From the NCBI RefSeq assembly GCF_004353925.1, contig NZ_SMOK01000011.1, positions 186,001 through 250,000 of the forward strand: a DNA stretch of 64,000 nucleotides, read 5' to 3'. Origin of the DNA: Pseudomonas sp. H9. GTDB taxonomy: Bacteria > Pseudomonadota > Gammaproteobacteria > Pseudomonadales > Pseudomonadaceae. Made by a program: the position numbers and the translations under genes. Shown piece after piece: positions 42,741-51,988 of this stretch (the first letter of the stretch is position 1; each line of letters begins with the position of its first letter). The notes under the pieces were generated by a model. The model worked only from the letters and a program-made list of their open reading frames with translations. It was not told where the DNA came from and searched no databases.

Positions 42741-45458
42741 TCAGTCGAGTAAGCCTTTCTGTCGCGCAATCGCCACCGCTTCGGTACGCCCCTGGGCACC
42801 CAGCTTGGCGTTGATGTTGCGCAGGTGCGACTTGATGGTGAACTCGGAAAGAAACATCTTCTCGGCAATGGCCCGATTACGCAGCCCGGCCGCCAGCAAC
42901 TGGACCACTTGAATTTCACGGGCTGTGAGCATCTCGATGTCGTTATCCGCGGCTTGTGTGCTCCTGCCTGAATCATCCGATGGTTTGCAGCGCTCCAACA
43001 GCGTCACCAGGAAGCCCGCTTCGATGCCACTTGGCGTCCCACGTTCCTGATGCTGCGTATGCCAGCGATGCAGCAGGTTCGCCATTCGGGGGCCCTCATC
43101 GATAAAGGTCCGCAGGAAGCCCTCATGGCTGGCAAATCGCAGCGCTGTTGTCAGTGCCTCGAAGGCGGCTTTGCTCTCACCCTGGCCGTCCAGTGCCATG
43201 GCCTGCAACAACCGCAGTTTGAGCACACGACGATAACGCTGCTGGCCCTGAGCCTGGTCAATGGCCTGGGCCAGTGCCTTGCCCGCTGCCGCGCAGTCGC
43301 CTTGGGCGATGCGCAAGCGCAGGCGTGCGATTGACGGTACATCGACGTCCGTGCTGTGCATGGAAACGCCCGGGCGCTCCCAATCGGCATGCAAATCGGC
43401 TGCGCGCAAATCCTGTTCGGCATTTTCCAGACGACCTTCCAGGATTGCGACGCGGGCGCGCTCAAGCCAAGCACAACAAATGGCTCGGGTGGAGTCACTC
43501 TGCCGCCCGCTATGCTCCAGTTCCGCCAGATAGCGTTGCCAGCTTTCCTTGTCACCGTGCTGATAGGCCAGTCGCGAGATCAGTATGTGATTGGCGATCA
43601 TCGCATCCGGCGTGCCGTTGTTACGACTGTACGGCTGCATTTCGAGCAGGATTCGCTCGGCTTCGCCAGTGGCGTCTGTTTCGTAAAGTACTTGGGCCAG
43701 GGTACTGTTGAACGACGGTTTGCCGGCTACGATTTCACTGGTGGTGCCGTCCCAGTGACGTTCACGCGAATCCTGCAAGCGCGCCAGCGCATTGCCCAAG
43801 CGACCCTGGACGAGGTCAATGATGCTTTCGATACAGTCGGTAATGCAGCGCATGAAGTTCGACGGATCGCTGGAGGTCGCACGTATGGCCCGGGACAGGA
43901 CACGCCGGGCCTCGTCGTATTGATCAGTGCAGATCAAGCTGTAGGCCAGCGAGTTTGCGATTACACCGTACTGGAATGACTTTTGTGCCGGGAGGTGATC
44001 CATTAGTTGCATGCCTGCCCTGCAGCATTCTTCGACCTGCCCGGTCATCGCTAACAACATGCAGCGGATCGACTCGGCTTCCATAGCGCACCGCTGCTGC
44101 TGGATGCCTTGCGGGCCTTGTAGGAGGAAGTGGTTGATCACGTCGATGGCTTCATTGAATCGCTGGCATAACGCTAGGGCCCATGCGTACGTCAGGATCA
44201 GATTCGGGTGTTCATCCAACAGCGTCGGATTGAGGCGTTCCAACCAGCGCGACATCAGGCGCGCACGTCCCGACTCCATCAGGCTGTTGGCATGGATCGA
44301 GATTTGCGCGACAGCTTCGGCTTCAGCGTTGGCGCTGAGCAACAGCTCGATGGCGGGGACCGGTCTGCCGTCCGCCAGGTACCAGTCGGCTGCACGGCGT
44401 TGCAGGTGGCGAGCTTGCCCTGGTTGCTTTCGCTCCAGTGCATCGCGCAGGAAACTGGCGAACAGGTTGTGATAGCGGTACCACTGGCGTTCTTCATCCA
44501 GAGGTAGCAGAAACAGATTGGATTTTTCCAGGTACTCGATCATCTGCCGGCTATCCTGGCGTCCGGTAACTGCATCGCACAAGGACGCGGACAATTGCGG
44601 CAGCACGCTGGTCTGCAGCATGAACTCACGGCAGGCGTCAGTCTGATGAATCAATATGTCGTCGGTCAGGTATTCGGCTAGCTCCAGGTTGGACCCGGAA
44701 AAAGAGGCCACGAAAGCAGAATGATCGGAGCGACTGTGTAACGACAGCGTGGCAAGGAAGATTGCGGCCACCCAGCCCTCTGTGCAGCGATACAGGATCG
44801 CGATGTCCTTGTCGCGTAAGTGCAACTGGTGTTTGTCCCGGATGAAGGTCGTCGCTTCCTCAAGCGAGAATCGCAGTGAGTCCGGTTTGATCTCCAGCAG
44901 CTGACCTCGAGCCCGGATACGACCCAAACCGATGTCCGGTGCGGTTCTGGAGGCCATCATCAGCAGCCCAAGGGGCGGCAGGACTTCGATCAATTGCTGG
45001 ATGAAATCCAGCACTGGTGGGCTATGGATGACTTCGAATTCGTCAAGCAGCACGGAGAATGAGTGATCCAGGTCGGCAATAGACTCGAGCAGATCCTGGA
45101 CCTGTTCGCTGCAGTCCCGGTTGGTAGACGGATCCAGCTCGGGGAGCAGTTCGCCGAAAGCTGCTCGCAGGTGGGTCACCATACGTAGCAGATCGTTGTC
45201 CGCCATATCAAGATTCAACCAGACCACGTGTCGCTTACTGGCGAGGCATTGTCTCCAGTACTGATGCATCAGTGTGGTTTTTCCAAAACCCGCTGCAGCC
45301 CTGATCAGCACCAATCGTTGCGCGCCAGCCTCCTGGATCTTTTCCAGTAGTTGAGTTCGCTGTAAATGATGGGTGCCAGTGACCGGAGGCTGTAGCTTTG
45401 CCTTGTATATTTTTGTTGTGGGCTTAACGCCAGGCTGGCGTCCGATGTCGAGGTTCAT
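42741..45458 (-). CDS. MalT-like large ATP-binding LuxR regulator
   Basis: 905 residues. Walker A AAAGFGKTTLM is at 54-64, a Walker B-like SVLLDEFEV near 135-143, a long helical/TPR-like middle, and a C-terminal LuxR helix-turn-helix (LTAREIQVVQLLAAGLRNRA, then IAEKMFLSEFTIKSHLRNIN) at about 840-900. It is full length for the MalT family (about 900). It converges on the itaconate-type operon and may control it together with the 722-residue relative upstream, or it may regulate an operon lost from the left of the mobile elements. The effector is unknown. Confidence 0.88.
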   Translation of the reverse strand: MNLDIGRQPGVKPTTKIYKAKLQPPVTGTHHLQRTQLLEKIQEAGAQRLVLIRAAAGFGKTTLMHQYWRQCLASKRHVVWLNLDMADNDLLRMVTHLRAAFGELLPELDPSTNRDCSEQVQDLLESIADLDHSFSVLLDEFEVIHSPPVLDFIQQLIEVLPPLGLLMMASRTAPDIGLGRIRARGQLLEIKPDSLRFSLEEATTFIRDKHQLHLRDKDIAILYRCTEGWVAAIFLATLSLHSRSDHSAFVASFSGSNLELAEYLTDDILIHQTDACREFMLQTSVLPQLSASLCDAVTGRQDSRQMIEYLEKSNLFLLPLDEERQWYRYHNLFASFLRDALERKQPGQARHLQRRAADWYLADGRPVPAIELLLSANAEAEAVAQISIHANSLMESGRARLMSRWLERLNPTLLDEHPNLILTYAWALALCQRFNEAIDVINHFLLQGPQGIQQQRCAMEAESIRCMLLAMTGQVEECCRAGMQLMDHLPAQKSFQYGVIANSLAYSLICTDQYDEARRVLSRAIRATSSDPSNFMRCITDCIESIIDLVQGRLGNALARLQDSRERHWDGTTSEIVAGKPSFNSTLAQVLYETDATGEAERILLEMQPYSRNNGTPDAMIANHILISRLAYQHGDKESWQRYLAELEHSGRQSDSTRAICCAWLERARVAILEGRLENAEQDLRAADLHADWERPGVSMHSTDVDVPSIARLRLRIAQGDCAAAGKALAQAIDQAQGQQRYRRVLKLRLLQAMALDGQGESKAAFEALTTALRFASHEGFLRTFIDEGPRMANLLHRWHTQHQERGTPSGIEAGFLVTLLERCKPSDDSGRSTQAADNDIEMLTAREIQVVQLLAAGLRNRAIAEKMFLSEFTIKSHLRNINAKLGAQGRTEAVAIARQKGLLD

Positions 45459-45625
45459 GCGACTTCCATACTAACGGGCTGATTCGAGTGTGCCGCATCG
45501 GCGACGGTCAAACCAGTACCGATACGACCACCGGAGCACTAATTATCGAGTTCGAAGCAAAAGTGATTTTCGAGAATTAAAACTCTCGCGGGAGGCTCCC
45601 GTCTTTCGCGGGCTGCAGCCTCTCT

Positions 45626-45772
45626 CTGTACGAAAAGTTTTGAGACGAAGGTCAGGCAAGGCGAAAACAGCCGAGGAACGGTCGGAGTCGCGCTCGACTT
45701 TACGGGTTGTAAATGAGCATTCCGAGGCTGTTTTCAACGCAGCATCACCGAGTATCAAGGCTTTTCGTACAG
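45626..45772. repeat. MITE-like repeat, copy B
   Basis: Terminal inverted repeats CTGTACGAAAAG (45626-45637) and CTTTTCGTACAG (45761-45772) are perfect. The interior matches copy A (5252-5384) almost base for base apart from 14 extra bases in the middle. Both ends carry C/G where copy A carries T/A, a compensatory change that keeps the ends complementary. The remainder of the 45459-45845 gap holds no convincing gene; the 45490-45801 open frame runs through this repeat. An IS3 element begins about 10 bp downstream. Confidence 0.75.
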
Positions 45773-45845
45773 AGCCTAGCCTTGAATCGCCCCTGGTTTA
45801 GTAGATACCTCCAAGCCTCATAATGAGGCCCAAATAGGAGGTGCC

Positions 45846-46124
45846 ATGAGTCGTCAGCGTTATCCCGAAGAATTCAAGATCGAAGCGGTCAAGCAAGTGA
45901 CCGAGAAAGGCAAGCCTGTAGCCGATGTCGCCCAGCGCCTGGGCATGTCCGTTTACAGCCTTTACGCCTGGATCAAGGTCTACAGCAAGCCCCGTGAGCA
46001 GCGTCAGCAGGACGATGACCAGCAGGCCGAGCTGCGTCAGCTTCGCGCTGAACTCAAGCGCGTGACTGAAGAGCGAGACATCTTAAAGAAGGCCGCCGCG
46101 TACTTTGCCAAGGAGTGCGGCTGA
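45846..46124 (+). CDS. IS3-family transposase OrfA (element A)
   Basis: 92 residues. The N-terminal helix-turn-helix (YPEEFKIEAVKQVTEKGKPV, then ADVAQRLGMSVYSLYAWIK) is followed by a leucine-zipper-like coiled coil (ELRQLRAELKRVTEERDILKK) and the AAAYFAKE end typical of IS3 OrfA. TAGGAGGTGCC gives a strong ribosome site. It binds the element ends, and works with OrfB as a fusion or partner. Confidence 0.9.
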   Translation: MSRQRYPEEFKIEAVKQVTEKGKPVADVAQRLGMSVYSLYAWIKVYSKPREQRQQDDDQQAELRQLRAELKRVTEERDILKKAAAYFAKECG

Positions 46125-46975
46125 AGTACGCCTTCATCAAGAAGCACTCGAGTGATTACCCGGTGCGCCGCCTTTGCCAAACCCTCAAGGTGCATCCCAG
46201 CGGCTACTACGCTTGGCTTGCCGAGCCCAATCTGCCCGAGCAAAAGAAGATCAACGTCTGCTTGGCTTGATCAAACATGCTTGGTTGGAAAGCGGGGGGT
46301 GTGTACGGCTATCGCAAAATTAACGATGACCTGCGGGAGCTGGGAGAGACATGCGGGCGAAATCGAGTCGGACGCTTGATGCAGGCAGACGGGCTGCATT
46401 CGCAAACAGGTTATCGCCGGCGTCCAGGGTTTTACGGCGGAAAGCCAGCAGTCGCCTCGCCTAATCACCTTGCGCGGCAGTTCAAAGTCAGTGAGCCGAA
46501 CAAGGTCTGGGTGACAGACATCACTTATATCCGTACCTATGAAGGATGGCTGTATCTGGCGGTAGTGCTGGATCTGTTCTCTCGCCAAGTAATTGGTTGG
46601 TCAATGAAGCCCAGGATGTGCAGCGACCTGGCTATCGACGCGATGTTGATGGCCATGTGGCGACGCAAGCCACAGCAGCAAGTGATGATTCACTCAGACC
46701 AAGGCAGTCAGTTCAGTAGTTCAGATTGGCAAAGCTTCTTGAAGGCTAACAATGTGATTAGCAGCATGAGTCGGCGAGGAAACTGCCACGACAACGCCGT
46801 GGCCGAGAGCTTTTTCCAGCTTTTGATGCGAGAGCGAATCCGACGAAGAATTTACGGAACGCGAGACGAAGCCCGAAGTGATATTTTCGATTACATCGAG
46901 ATGTTTTATAACCCTAAACGGCGACACAGCAGTGCTATGCAGCTGTCGCCAATAGAGTATGAGAAACGCTATTTC
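46124..46975 (+). pseudogene. IS3-family transposase OrfB (element A), frameshifted and 3' truncated
   Basis: The frame after orfA reads KYAFIKKHSSDYPVRRLCQT and HPSGYYAWLAEP, then loses one base near 46235 and reaches a stop (TGA) at 46268-46270. A compensating extra base in GGGGGGTGTG near 46300 restores the frame (GGVYGYRKINDDLRELGE). The DDE core is intact afterwards (VTDITYI, IHSDQGSQF, ending DNAVAESFF). An internal ATG at 46277 could express a version lacking the N-terminal part. The 3' end runs into element B, which adds about 36 foreign residues to 47083. Confidence 0.75.
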
Positions 46976-47010
46976 TGGACTACCCCCATTCCAATAGACA
47001 TTTTCCGGCC

Positions 47011-47850
47011 TCATAACGAGGCGCTTTCAAAGGCCTCAGGACTGACGCCGCCCAGGTGGCTGTGGCGGCGAGTTCGGTTGTAAAACACTTCGATGTAATC
47101 GAACACATCGGCCCTGGCCAGGTCACGGGTTTTGTAGATGCGCTTACGGATACGCTCTTTCTTCAAACTGCTGAAAAACGATTCGGCCACGGCATTATCC
47201 CAGCAGTTGCCACGCCGACTCATGCTCTGCTCAAGATTATTGGCCAAGCAAAAGCGCTTCCAGTCATCACTGCCGTACTGGCTGCCTTGATCGGAATGTA
47301 CCAGTACACGGTCTTTGGGCCGACGGCGCCAGAGCGCCATTAGTAACGCGTCCAGCGCGAGTTCACGGGCCAATGTCGGCTTCATCGACCAACCCACGAC
47401 CTTGCGCGCATAGAGATCCACCACCACGGCCAAATACAGCCAACCCTGCCATGTACGGATGTAGGTGATGTCGGTCACCCAGGCCTTGTTGGGGGCATCG
47501 ACGGTGAATGCTCGGTTGAGATGATTGGGGGCAAGGATCGACGGCCGCCCGGCAATTGGGCGCGGTGCCTTATAGCCCCTCAACGCCTTGATCCGGTTGG
47601 CACGCATTAGCCGCGCAACACGGTGTTTGCCACAACGCTCGCCGGCCTCGCGCAGGTCGCCATAGACACGCAGGGCACCGTAAACCCCTCGGCTAGCCGC
47701 ATAGGAATCGCGGATCAGTTTCAGCAAGCGGTCGTTGTCCTGGTCGCGCTCAGAAACGGGCTTGTGCAGCCATTGACAGAACCCAGCACGAGCGATCCGC
47801 AATACCCTGCACATCGTGGTAATTGCATACTGATGGCGATGCTCGTTCAT
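47011..47850 (-). CDS. IS3-family transposase OrfB (element B)
   Basis: 279 residues. The N-terminal HTH_21-like part (VLRIARAGFCQWLHKP) is followed by the integrase catalytic core with VTDITYIRTWQGWLYLAVVV, VLVHSDQGSQY and GNCWDNAVAESFFSSLKKE, supplying the DDE acids. It lies in the -1 frame relative to orfA, with no stop in that frame back to the A-rich slippery site, so a frameshifted OrfAB fusion can form. It appears intact. Confidence 0.92.
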   Translation of the reverse strand: MNEHRHQYAITTMCRVLRIARAGFCQWLHKPVSERDQDNDRLLKLIRDSYAASRGVYGALRVYGDLREAGERCGKHRVARLMRANRIKALRGYKAPRPIAGRPSILAPNHLNRAFTVDAPNKAWVTDITYIRTWQGWLYLAVVVDLYARKVVGWSMKPTLARELALDALLMALWRRRPKDRVLVHSDQGSQYGSDDWKRFCLANNLEQSMSRRGNCWDNAVAESFFSSLKKERIRKRIYKTRDLARADVFDYIEVFYNRTRRHSHLGGVSPEAFESASL

Positions 47851-47861
47851 GAAGCGGTACT

Positions 47862-48146
47862 TTACTCGGGCTCCCTGGCAAAGTACCGCGCGGCTTTTTT
47901 TAAGATATCCCGCTCTTCTTCAAGGCGGCGCATCTGGGCCCGTAGCCGCAGAATTTCACTCTTGGCTTCGAGTAATTCGTTGGCTTGCTTCTCTGATTTA
48001 TCAGGGGTGACGGCGCTCACCCATTTGTAGAGGCTGTGAGTCGAGACGCCGAGGCGTGCGGCAATCTCCGCGACGGAGTAGCCGCGCTCAACCACCTGCC
48101 TGACGGCTTCCGCCTTGAATTCCGGTGTGTATCGCTGGGTGCTCAT
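47862..48146 (-). CDS. IS3-family transposase OrfA (element B)
   Basis: 94 residues. Helix-turn-helix (YTPEFKAEAVRQVVERGYSV, AEIAARLGVSTHSLYKWVS) followed by a coiled coil (ILRLRAQMRRLEEERDILKK). A run of seven A on the coding strand (47895-47901, ILKKAAR region) is a good -1 frameshift heptamer near the 3' end, before the stop. AGGAAGTC precedes the ATG. Confidence 0.92.
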   Translation of the reverse strand: MSTQRYTPEFKAEAVRQVVERGYSVAEIAARLGVSTHSLYKWVSAVTPDKSEKQANELLEAKSEILRLRAQMRRLEEERDILKKAARYFAREPE

Positions 48147-48206
48147 AGACTTCCTCCTATGCTCAAAGCATAGGCCGGGGATGTCTATCGTACCGGGGGT
48201 AGTCCA

Positions 48207-48934
48207 TAGGAGCCAGGTGGGACGTCGCCAAGCGGTCTGCGCAGCGTCTTCACGTGCTGGGGTATGACTAGGTGTACATTCTCGAGGGCGGGGCCGATGG
48301 CTGGCAGGCCGCCGGTTATCAGCTGTTTGCTGGCGTACATGTTCCGTCCAAGGCGTTTGGTGAACTGGTCGAAGAGGTCAGCCACACGCGACATGTCACT
48401 GCACAGCAACTGGCCGAATGGAAAACCCGGGGCGAGCCTTTGGTGGTGCTCGACGGACGACCGTTCGATGAGTATCGCAAGATGACCATTCCCGGTTCCG
48501 TATGCTGTCCGAACTGCGAACTAGGGTACCGCATCCACGACCTGGTGCCTGACGCACATACTCCGATCGTGGTCAATTGCGCCGGTCGAACCCGTAGCAT
48601 TATCGGTGTGCAGACGCTGATAAACCTGGGTTTGAAGAACCCGGTTTATGCCCTGGAGAACGGAACCCAAGGCTGGGATCTGTAAGATTTACAGTTGGAG
48701 CATGGAAGTAGCCGTCGTTATGCCGATGCCGTGACCGCAGCACCATTGACCGCGCAACGGCTGGCGGCTGCCCGATTGGCGGATAGGGCCTGGGTGATAA
48801 CGGTGACGGCTACACAGGTCGAGCAGTGGGCTCGCGATGCCAGGCGCAGTCTTTTCTTGTACGACGCTCGCACCGCCGAAGAGTTTGCTGCCGGTAGTCC
48901 ACCGGGTGCGCAACACACACCAGGTGGCCATTGA
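48207..48934 (+). pseudogene. Truncated multidomain rhodanese-like sulfurtransferase gene
   Basis: One frame runs from the IS border to 48934 with only two internal stops: TAG at 48269-48271 and TAA at 48683-48685. Around them the protein is clearly rhodanese-like: VAKRSAQRLHVLGYD, then VYILEGGADGWQAAGYQLF. Next comes LVVLDGRPFDEYRKMTIPGS and IVVNCAGRTRSIIGVQTLIN with the active Cys loop, then NGTQGWDL. After the second stop it resumes with QWARDARRSLFLYDARTAEE. The 5' part was removed at the IS element and the 3' part ends after HTPGGH. It is the relic of a four-domain rhodanese protein. Confidence 0.8.
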
Positions 48935-49151
48935 GCCGACCTGAATGCTCTATTGCTCAACCAACGACGAGCGGAGTACGTATGTGCTCTTTTCGGCCTG
49001 ACCTGATTGCCGAAGCCGATACCAACGGCTGCGTTAACACGTCCCTCCGGCGTTGTCTCTTGACTTTCTCTACTGACCAGTCCGCCTGGCGAATTAGGTG
49101 ATAGCATAGAGCTACCACTTTGCCTACAATTCACGGCTTGTCTTCACCGCG

Positions 49152-51149
49152 ATGGATCCGCGTACTCAACGGCTCGATCGCCTCAGAAAATGGATTTTGC
49201 TCATGTGGCACGATAATGAAACCACGACGGACTACCTGAACTTCGGGGTGGTCGCTGACGCTTGCGCGAGCCTGCTGAAGCAGAGCGCCGGCGAGCCTAT
49301 CTCGATTGGCGTTTCAGGCGGATGGGGAGCAGGCAAATCCTCGTTAGTGAAGATGATCGCTGCACGCCTGGCTGACCTACCTGCTGCTGACGCAGCACCA
49401 ACTGCCTCCCCGAAATCTGCAACAGCAGACAAGGCCCTGAACAATCGCTACGTCGTTATCACTTTCAACCCGTGGCTCTATCAGGATTTCGAAAGTGCTC
49501 GCAGTGCTTTGCTGCAAATCGTCGGCGATGAGGTGCTCAAGCTAGCCAAAGGTGATCAGACCCTCTGGAACAAAGCTGTCGACCTGATGCGCAGGATCAA
49601 TTTGCTTAAGCTGGTACAGGTCAGCACTGAAGCCGCGCTCTCCATCAAGACCGGGCTGCCCATAGGCTCAGTGGGTAAAGCAGTTGTGAAAGCCATGGGC
49701 TGGTTCAAATCCTCAGGGGATGCTGGAGATGACCAGACGGCTGGCACGAAAGGCGAAGACGCCGAGGGCAGCGATGACGAAGCGGCGGCAGATTATTTTG
49801 GTCTCAAATCGCTCGGCATCTTGAACCCGGCCAATCCCATGTCTCTTCCGAACGAGATCCAGGCATTTCGCGATGCGCTGGAGCAGCTGCTCGGTGAGCT
49901 CGGGGTAACCTTGGTGGTGTTTGTCGATGACCTGGACAGGTGCTTGCCTGAAACCGCCATCTCGACGCTGGAGTCGATCCGGCTTCTGCTGTTCCTCAAA
50001 CGCACCGCGTTCGTGATCGCTGCCGACAATGATTTCATTCGCGGTGCGGTAAAGAAGCACTTCCAAGGAACCGAGATCAACGACGATATCGCGACCAACT
50101 ACTTTGACAAGCTCATTCAGGTACCTCTGCACGTACCTCGTCTGGGGGTGAACGAGGCCAAAGCCTACCTGGTGCTGCTGCTACTTGAGCGCGAGGCCAG
50201 GGCAGGGGCGTTCGCACAAGACAAGTTTGAGAATGCCAAGCAGCTCATCCCCAAAAGGCTTAGTCAAAGCTGGCAGGGCGAGACGATTACCACCGAGTTT
50301 TTGTTTGAGCTCGTCGATGGTGACCTCAGGCTGCAGACACTCATGCAGCTTGCAGAGGGTCTGGCTCCGCTCATGTTCAACTCCACCGCCATCAGCGCCA
50401 ACCCCCGGCTGATGAAACGCTTCCTGAACACAGTGTTCCTGCGTCAGTCACTGGCCGCACCTCAGGGCATCACGCTGGATATCCCCGCGTTGGCCAAGTG
50501 GCACCTGCTTGAGCGCTGCAATGAAGACCTCGCCAAAACGTTGTCCTCAATGGTGACCTCGCTCAATGAAGGCGAGATCGCCATTCTCCTGGAAGCCGAA
50601 TCCCTTGCGGCGAGCGGAGATACTTTGCCAGAGAACTTCCCGGATGAGTTTTTCGTCAGGGAATGGCTGCAGCTTGCGCCTGCGCTGGGTGCCAGGGATT
50701 TGCGCCCACTGCTTCACCTTAGCCGCGACTCGGCAACCCGTGACTTCGGCGATGACAACATGACGCCTGCTTCGCGACAGCTTCGAGACATGCTGAAAAA
50801 AGCCTCGGGCGGTAATGAACCGTTGAGCAAGGCAATCCGCGCTTTGGATACCACACAGGCTGAGCTTGCAATGGTCAAGGCGTGGCAGGGCACTGCCACC
50901 ACTCGCACCTGGAAAGGCAAAGCCGAGCTGGTCATGCTGATCCAGCCCTGCAAGGTGCACCCTTCCCTGGGTAAACGAGCCGCTCTGCTGCTTGCCCAAG
51001 CGCCAGCGAAAGCGGTTGGGCCTGGGATCATTCCGTCGCTTGCTAACCAACCCTGGGCAACTGATGTCCTTAAGACCTGGAAGGACGACTCAGATGTCGC
51101 AACCAATACGAAAAACGCAATCGATCTGGCGCTAAGGAAGGCAAACTGA
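49152..51149 (+). CDS. qatA: KAP-family P-loop ATPase, Qat anti-phage component
   Basis: 665 residues. Walker A GGWGAGKSS is at 56-64, the KAP-typical FNPWLY at 105-110, a variable linker 185-215 rich in Asp/Glu/Gly, and Walker B VVFVDDLDRC at 255-264, followed by AFVIAADNDFI. The C-terminal 250 residues are helical. It is the first of four overlapping genes with the exact Qat content (ATPase, QatB, QueC-like, TatD-like). The ATG at 49152 lacks a clear ribosome site; an in-frame ATG at 49203 (WHDNETTTDY) is an alternative. The ATPase probably powers or controls the complex; the mechanism is not established. Confidence 0.88.
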   Translation: MDPRTQRLDRLRKWILLMWHDNETTTDYLNFGVVADACASLLKQSAGEPISIGVSGGWGAGKSSLVKMIAARLADLPAADAAPTASPKSATADKALNNRYVVITFNPWLYQDFESARSALLQIVGDEVLKLAKGDQTLWNKAVDLMRRINLLKLVQVSTEAALSIKTGLPIGSVGKAVVKAMGWFKSSGDAGDDQTAGTKGEDAEGSDDEAAADYFGLKSLGILNPANPMSLPNEIQAFRDALEQLLGELGVTLVVFVDDLDRCLPETAISTLESIRLLLFLKRTAFVIAADNDFIRGAVKKHFQGTEINDDIATNYFDKLIQVPLHVPRLGVNEAKAYLVLLLLEREARAGAFAQDKFENAKQLIPKRLSQSWQGETITTEFLFELVDGDLRLQTLMQLAEGLAPLMFNSTAISANPRLMKRFLNTVFLRQSLAAPQGITLDIPALAKWHLLERCNEDLAKTLSSMVTSLNEGEIAILLEAESLAASGDTLPENFPDEFFVREWLQLAPALGARDLRPLLHLSRDSATRDFGDDNMTPASRQLRDMLKKASGGNEPLSKAIRALDTTQAELAMVKAWQGTATTRTWKGKAELVMLIQPCKVHPSLGKRAALLLAQAPAKAVGPGIIPSLANQPWATDVLKTWKDDSDVATNTKNAIDLALRKAN

Positions 51150-51988
51150 TGGGCACCTCAACTTCAAGCAGCGGTGGTAAAGCAGGTTCACCCTTCGATC
51201 CGGAATGGTTGGATCAAGGGGACGGCAGCGCTGCGGGAACAGGCACCGGCGATGGCGCACCCGATACTGATGGCGCCGACGGTACGCCTGATGGACAGGA
51301 CGGTAACGCTGAGGCTGGCCAGGAATGCGATGTAGCTCCTGATCGTCGTTTTATGCCGGCTCGCGCCAAGCTTGGTAAGTACCTCGCAGGTGGCGGAAGA
51401 GATGCACTTCGTGGTGCCGCCAGCAGCATGATCAACAAAGGCATGGGCGGCTCAGCCCGGGCGGCGCGCACAATGCGCGGCGCCGCTCAAGGCGCCGGGC
51501 GTCTAGGAGATTTCTTGGGTGCCGTTCGTGATGGCGCTACCCAGCAAGCCATTGACTGGCGGCAACGCGTGCGAGGGCAAAACCTCTCTGCAGCTGATCT
51601 CGCGCTCGAGCTCATCAAGGAAGTCATGCCTGATACGGGCAGCATAGATGATGAGTCGCTGCGCAATGCAGCCTCAGACGCCTTGGGACAGCTGTATGAG
51701 CTAGACCCCAATGTCGATATTTTCTCCCTTACCGATGAGCAAATTGCCTCGGTCATCGGGTTCACAATCGGTAACGAGGTGTGCAACCGGATGGATGAGC
51801 AGCTGGGCCAGACCTACGAAAAATTGAAGTATTCACCGGTTCAGGTGCAAGAGCTACGGAACGATATCCGAGAATGGGTACACGGGGAGGTGGAGCGCAT
51901 TATGGAAGGCCTCGCAGGACTAAGACTGGACTGTCAGACGCTGGCGCAAACCGTCCTCACAAGCGCGCTGGAGGTCTTTGCAGAATGA
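51149..51988 (+). CDS. qatB: Qat system protein QatB
   Basis: 279 residues. The first 60 residues are low-complexity Gly/Asp/Ala-rich (GDGSAAGTGTGDGAPDTDGA) and likely disordered. The middle has Ala/Gly/Arg-rich RDALRGAASSMINKG and SARAARTMRGAAQGAGR, and residues about 140-279 are helical and acidic. This composition and position between the KAP ATPase and QueC-like genes are those of QatB, whose function is unknown. The start overlaps the qatA stop by one base (TGATG), and the end overlaps qatC by four bases. Confidence 0.8.
   Translation: MGTSTSSSGGKAGSPFDPEWLDQGDGSAAGTGTGDGAPDTDGADGTPDGQDGNAEAGQECDVAPDRRFMPARAKLGKYLAGGGRDALRGAASSMINKGMGGSARAARTMRGAAQGAGRLGDFLGAVRDGATQQAIDWRQRVRGQNLSAADLALELIKEVMPDTGSIDDESLRNAASDALGQLYELDPNVDIFSLTDEQIASVIGFTIGNEVCNRMDEQLGQTYEKLKYSPVQVQELRNDIREWVHGEVERIMEGLAGLRLDCQTLAQTVLTSALEVFAE

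Larger units (their letters stand above)
45783..46975 (+). mobile_element. IS3-family element A, right end lost
   Basis: The left end is placed at TGAATCGCCCCTGGTTTAG (45783), upstream of orfA. orfA is intact, orfB is frameshifted, and the element is cut at 46975 by insertion of a second IS3 element, so its right terminal repeat is not found next to it. The left boundary is inferred from the usual 60-bp distance to orfA. Confidence 0.7.
46976..48206 (-). mobile_element. IS3-family element B, complete (1231 bp)
   Basis: Terminal inverted repeats begin TGGACTACCCCC at both ends (46976 on plus, 48206 on minus) and continue with partial match (ATAGACAT, CCGGCC). Both transposase frames lie inside on the minus strand. 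It interrupts the orfB 3' end of element A. No clear 3-4 bp target duplication is seen (TTC left, TAG right), consistent with later deletion or recombination at the right side, where a rhodanese fragment now abuts. Confidence 0.85.

Noticed and set aside
45490-45801. 103-codon open frame upstream of element A
   Set aside because: It runs through MITE-like copy B and has no protein-like features or ribosome site.
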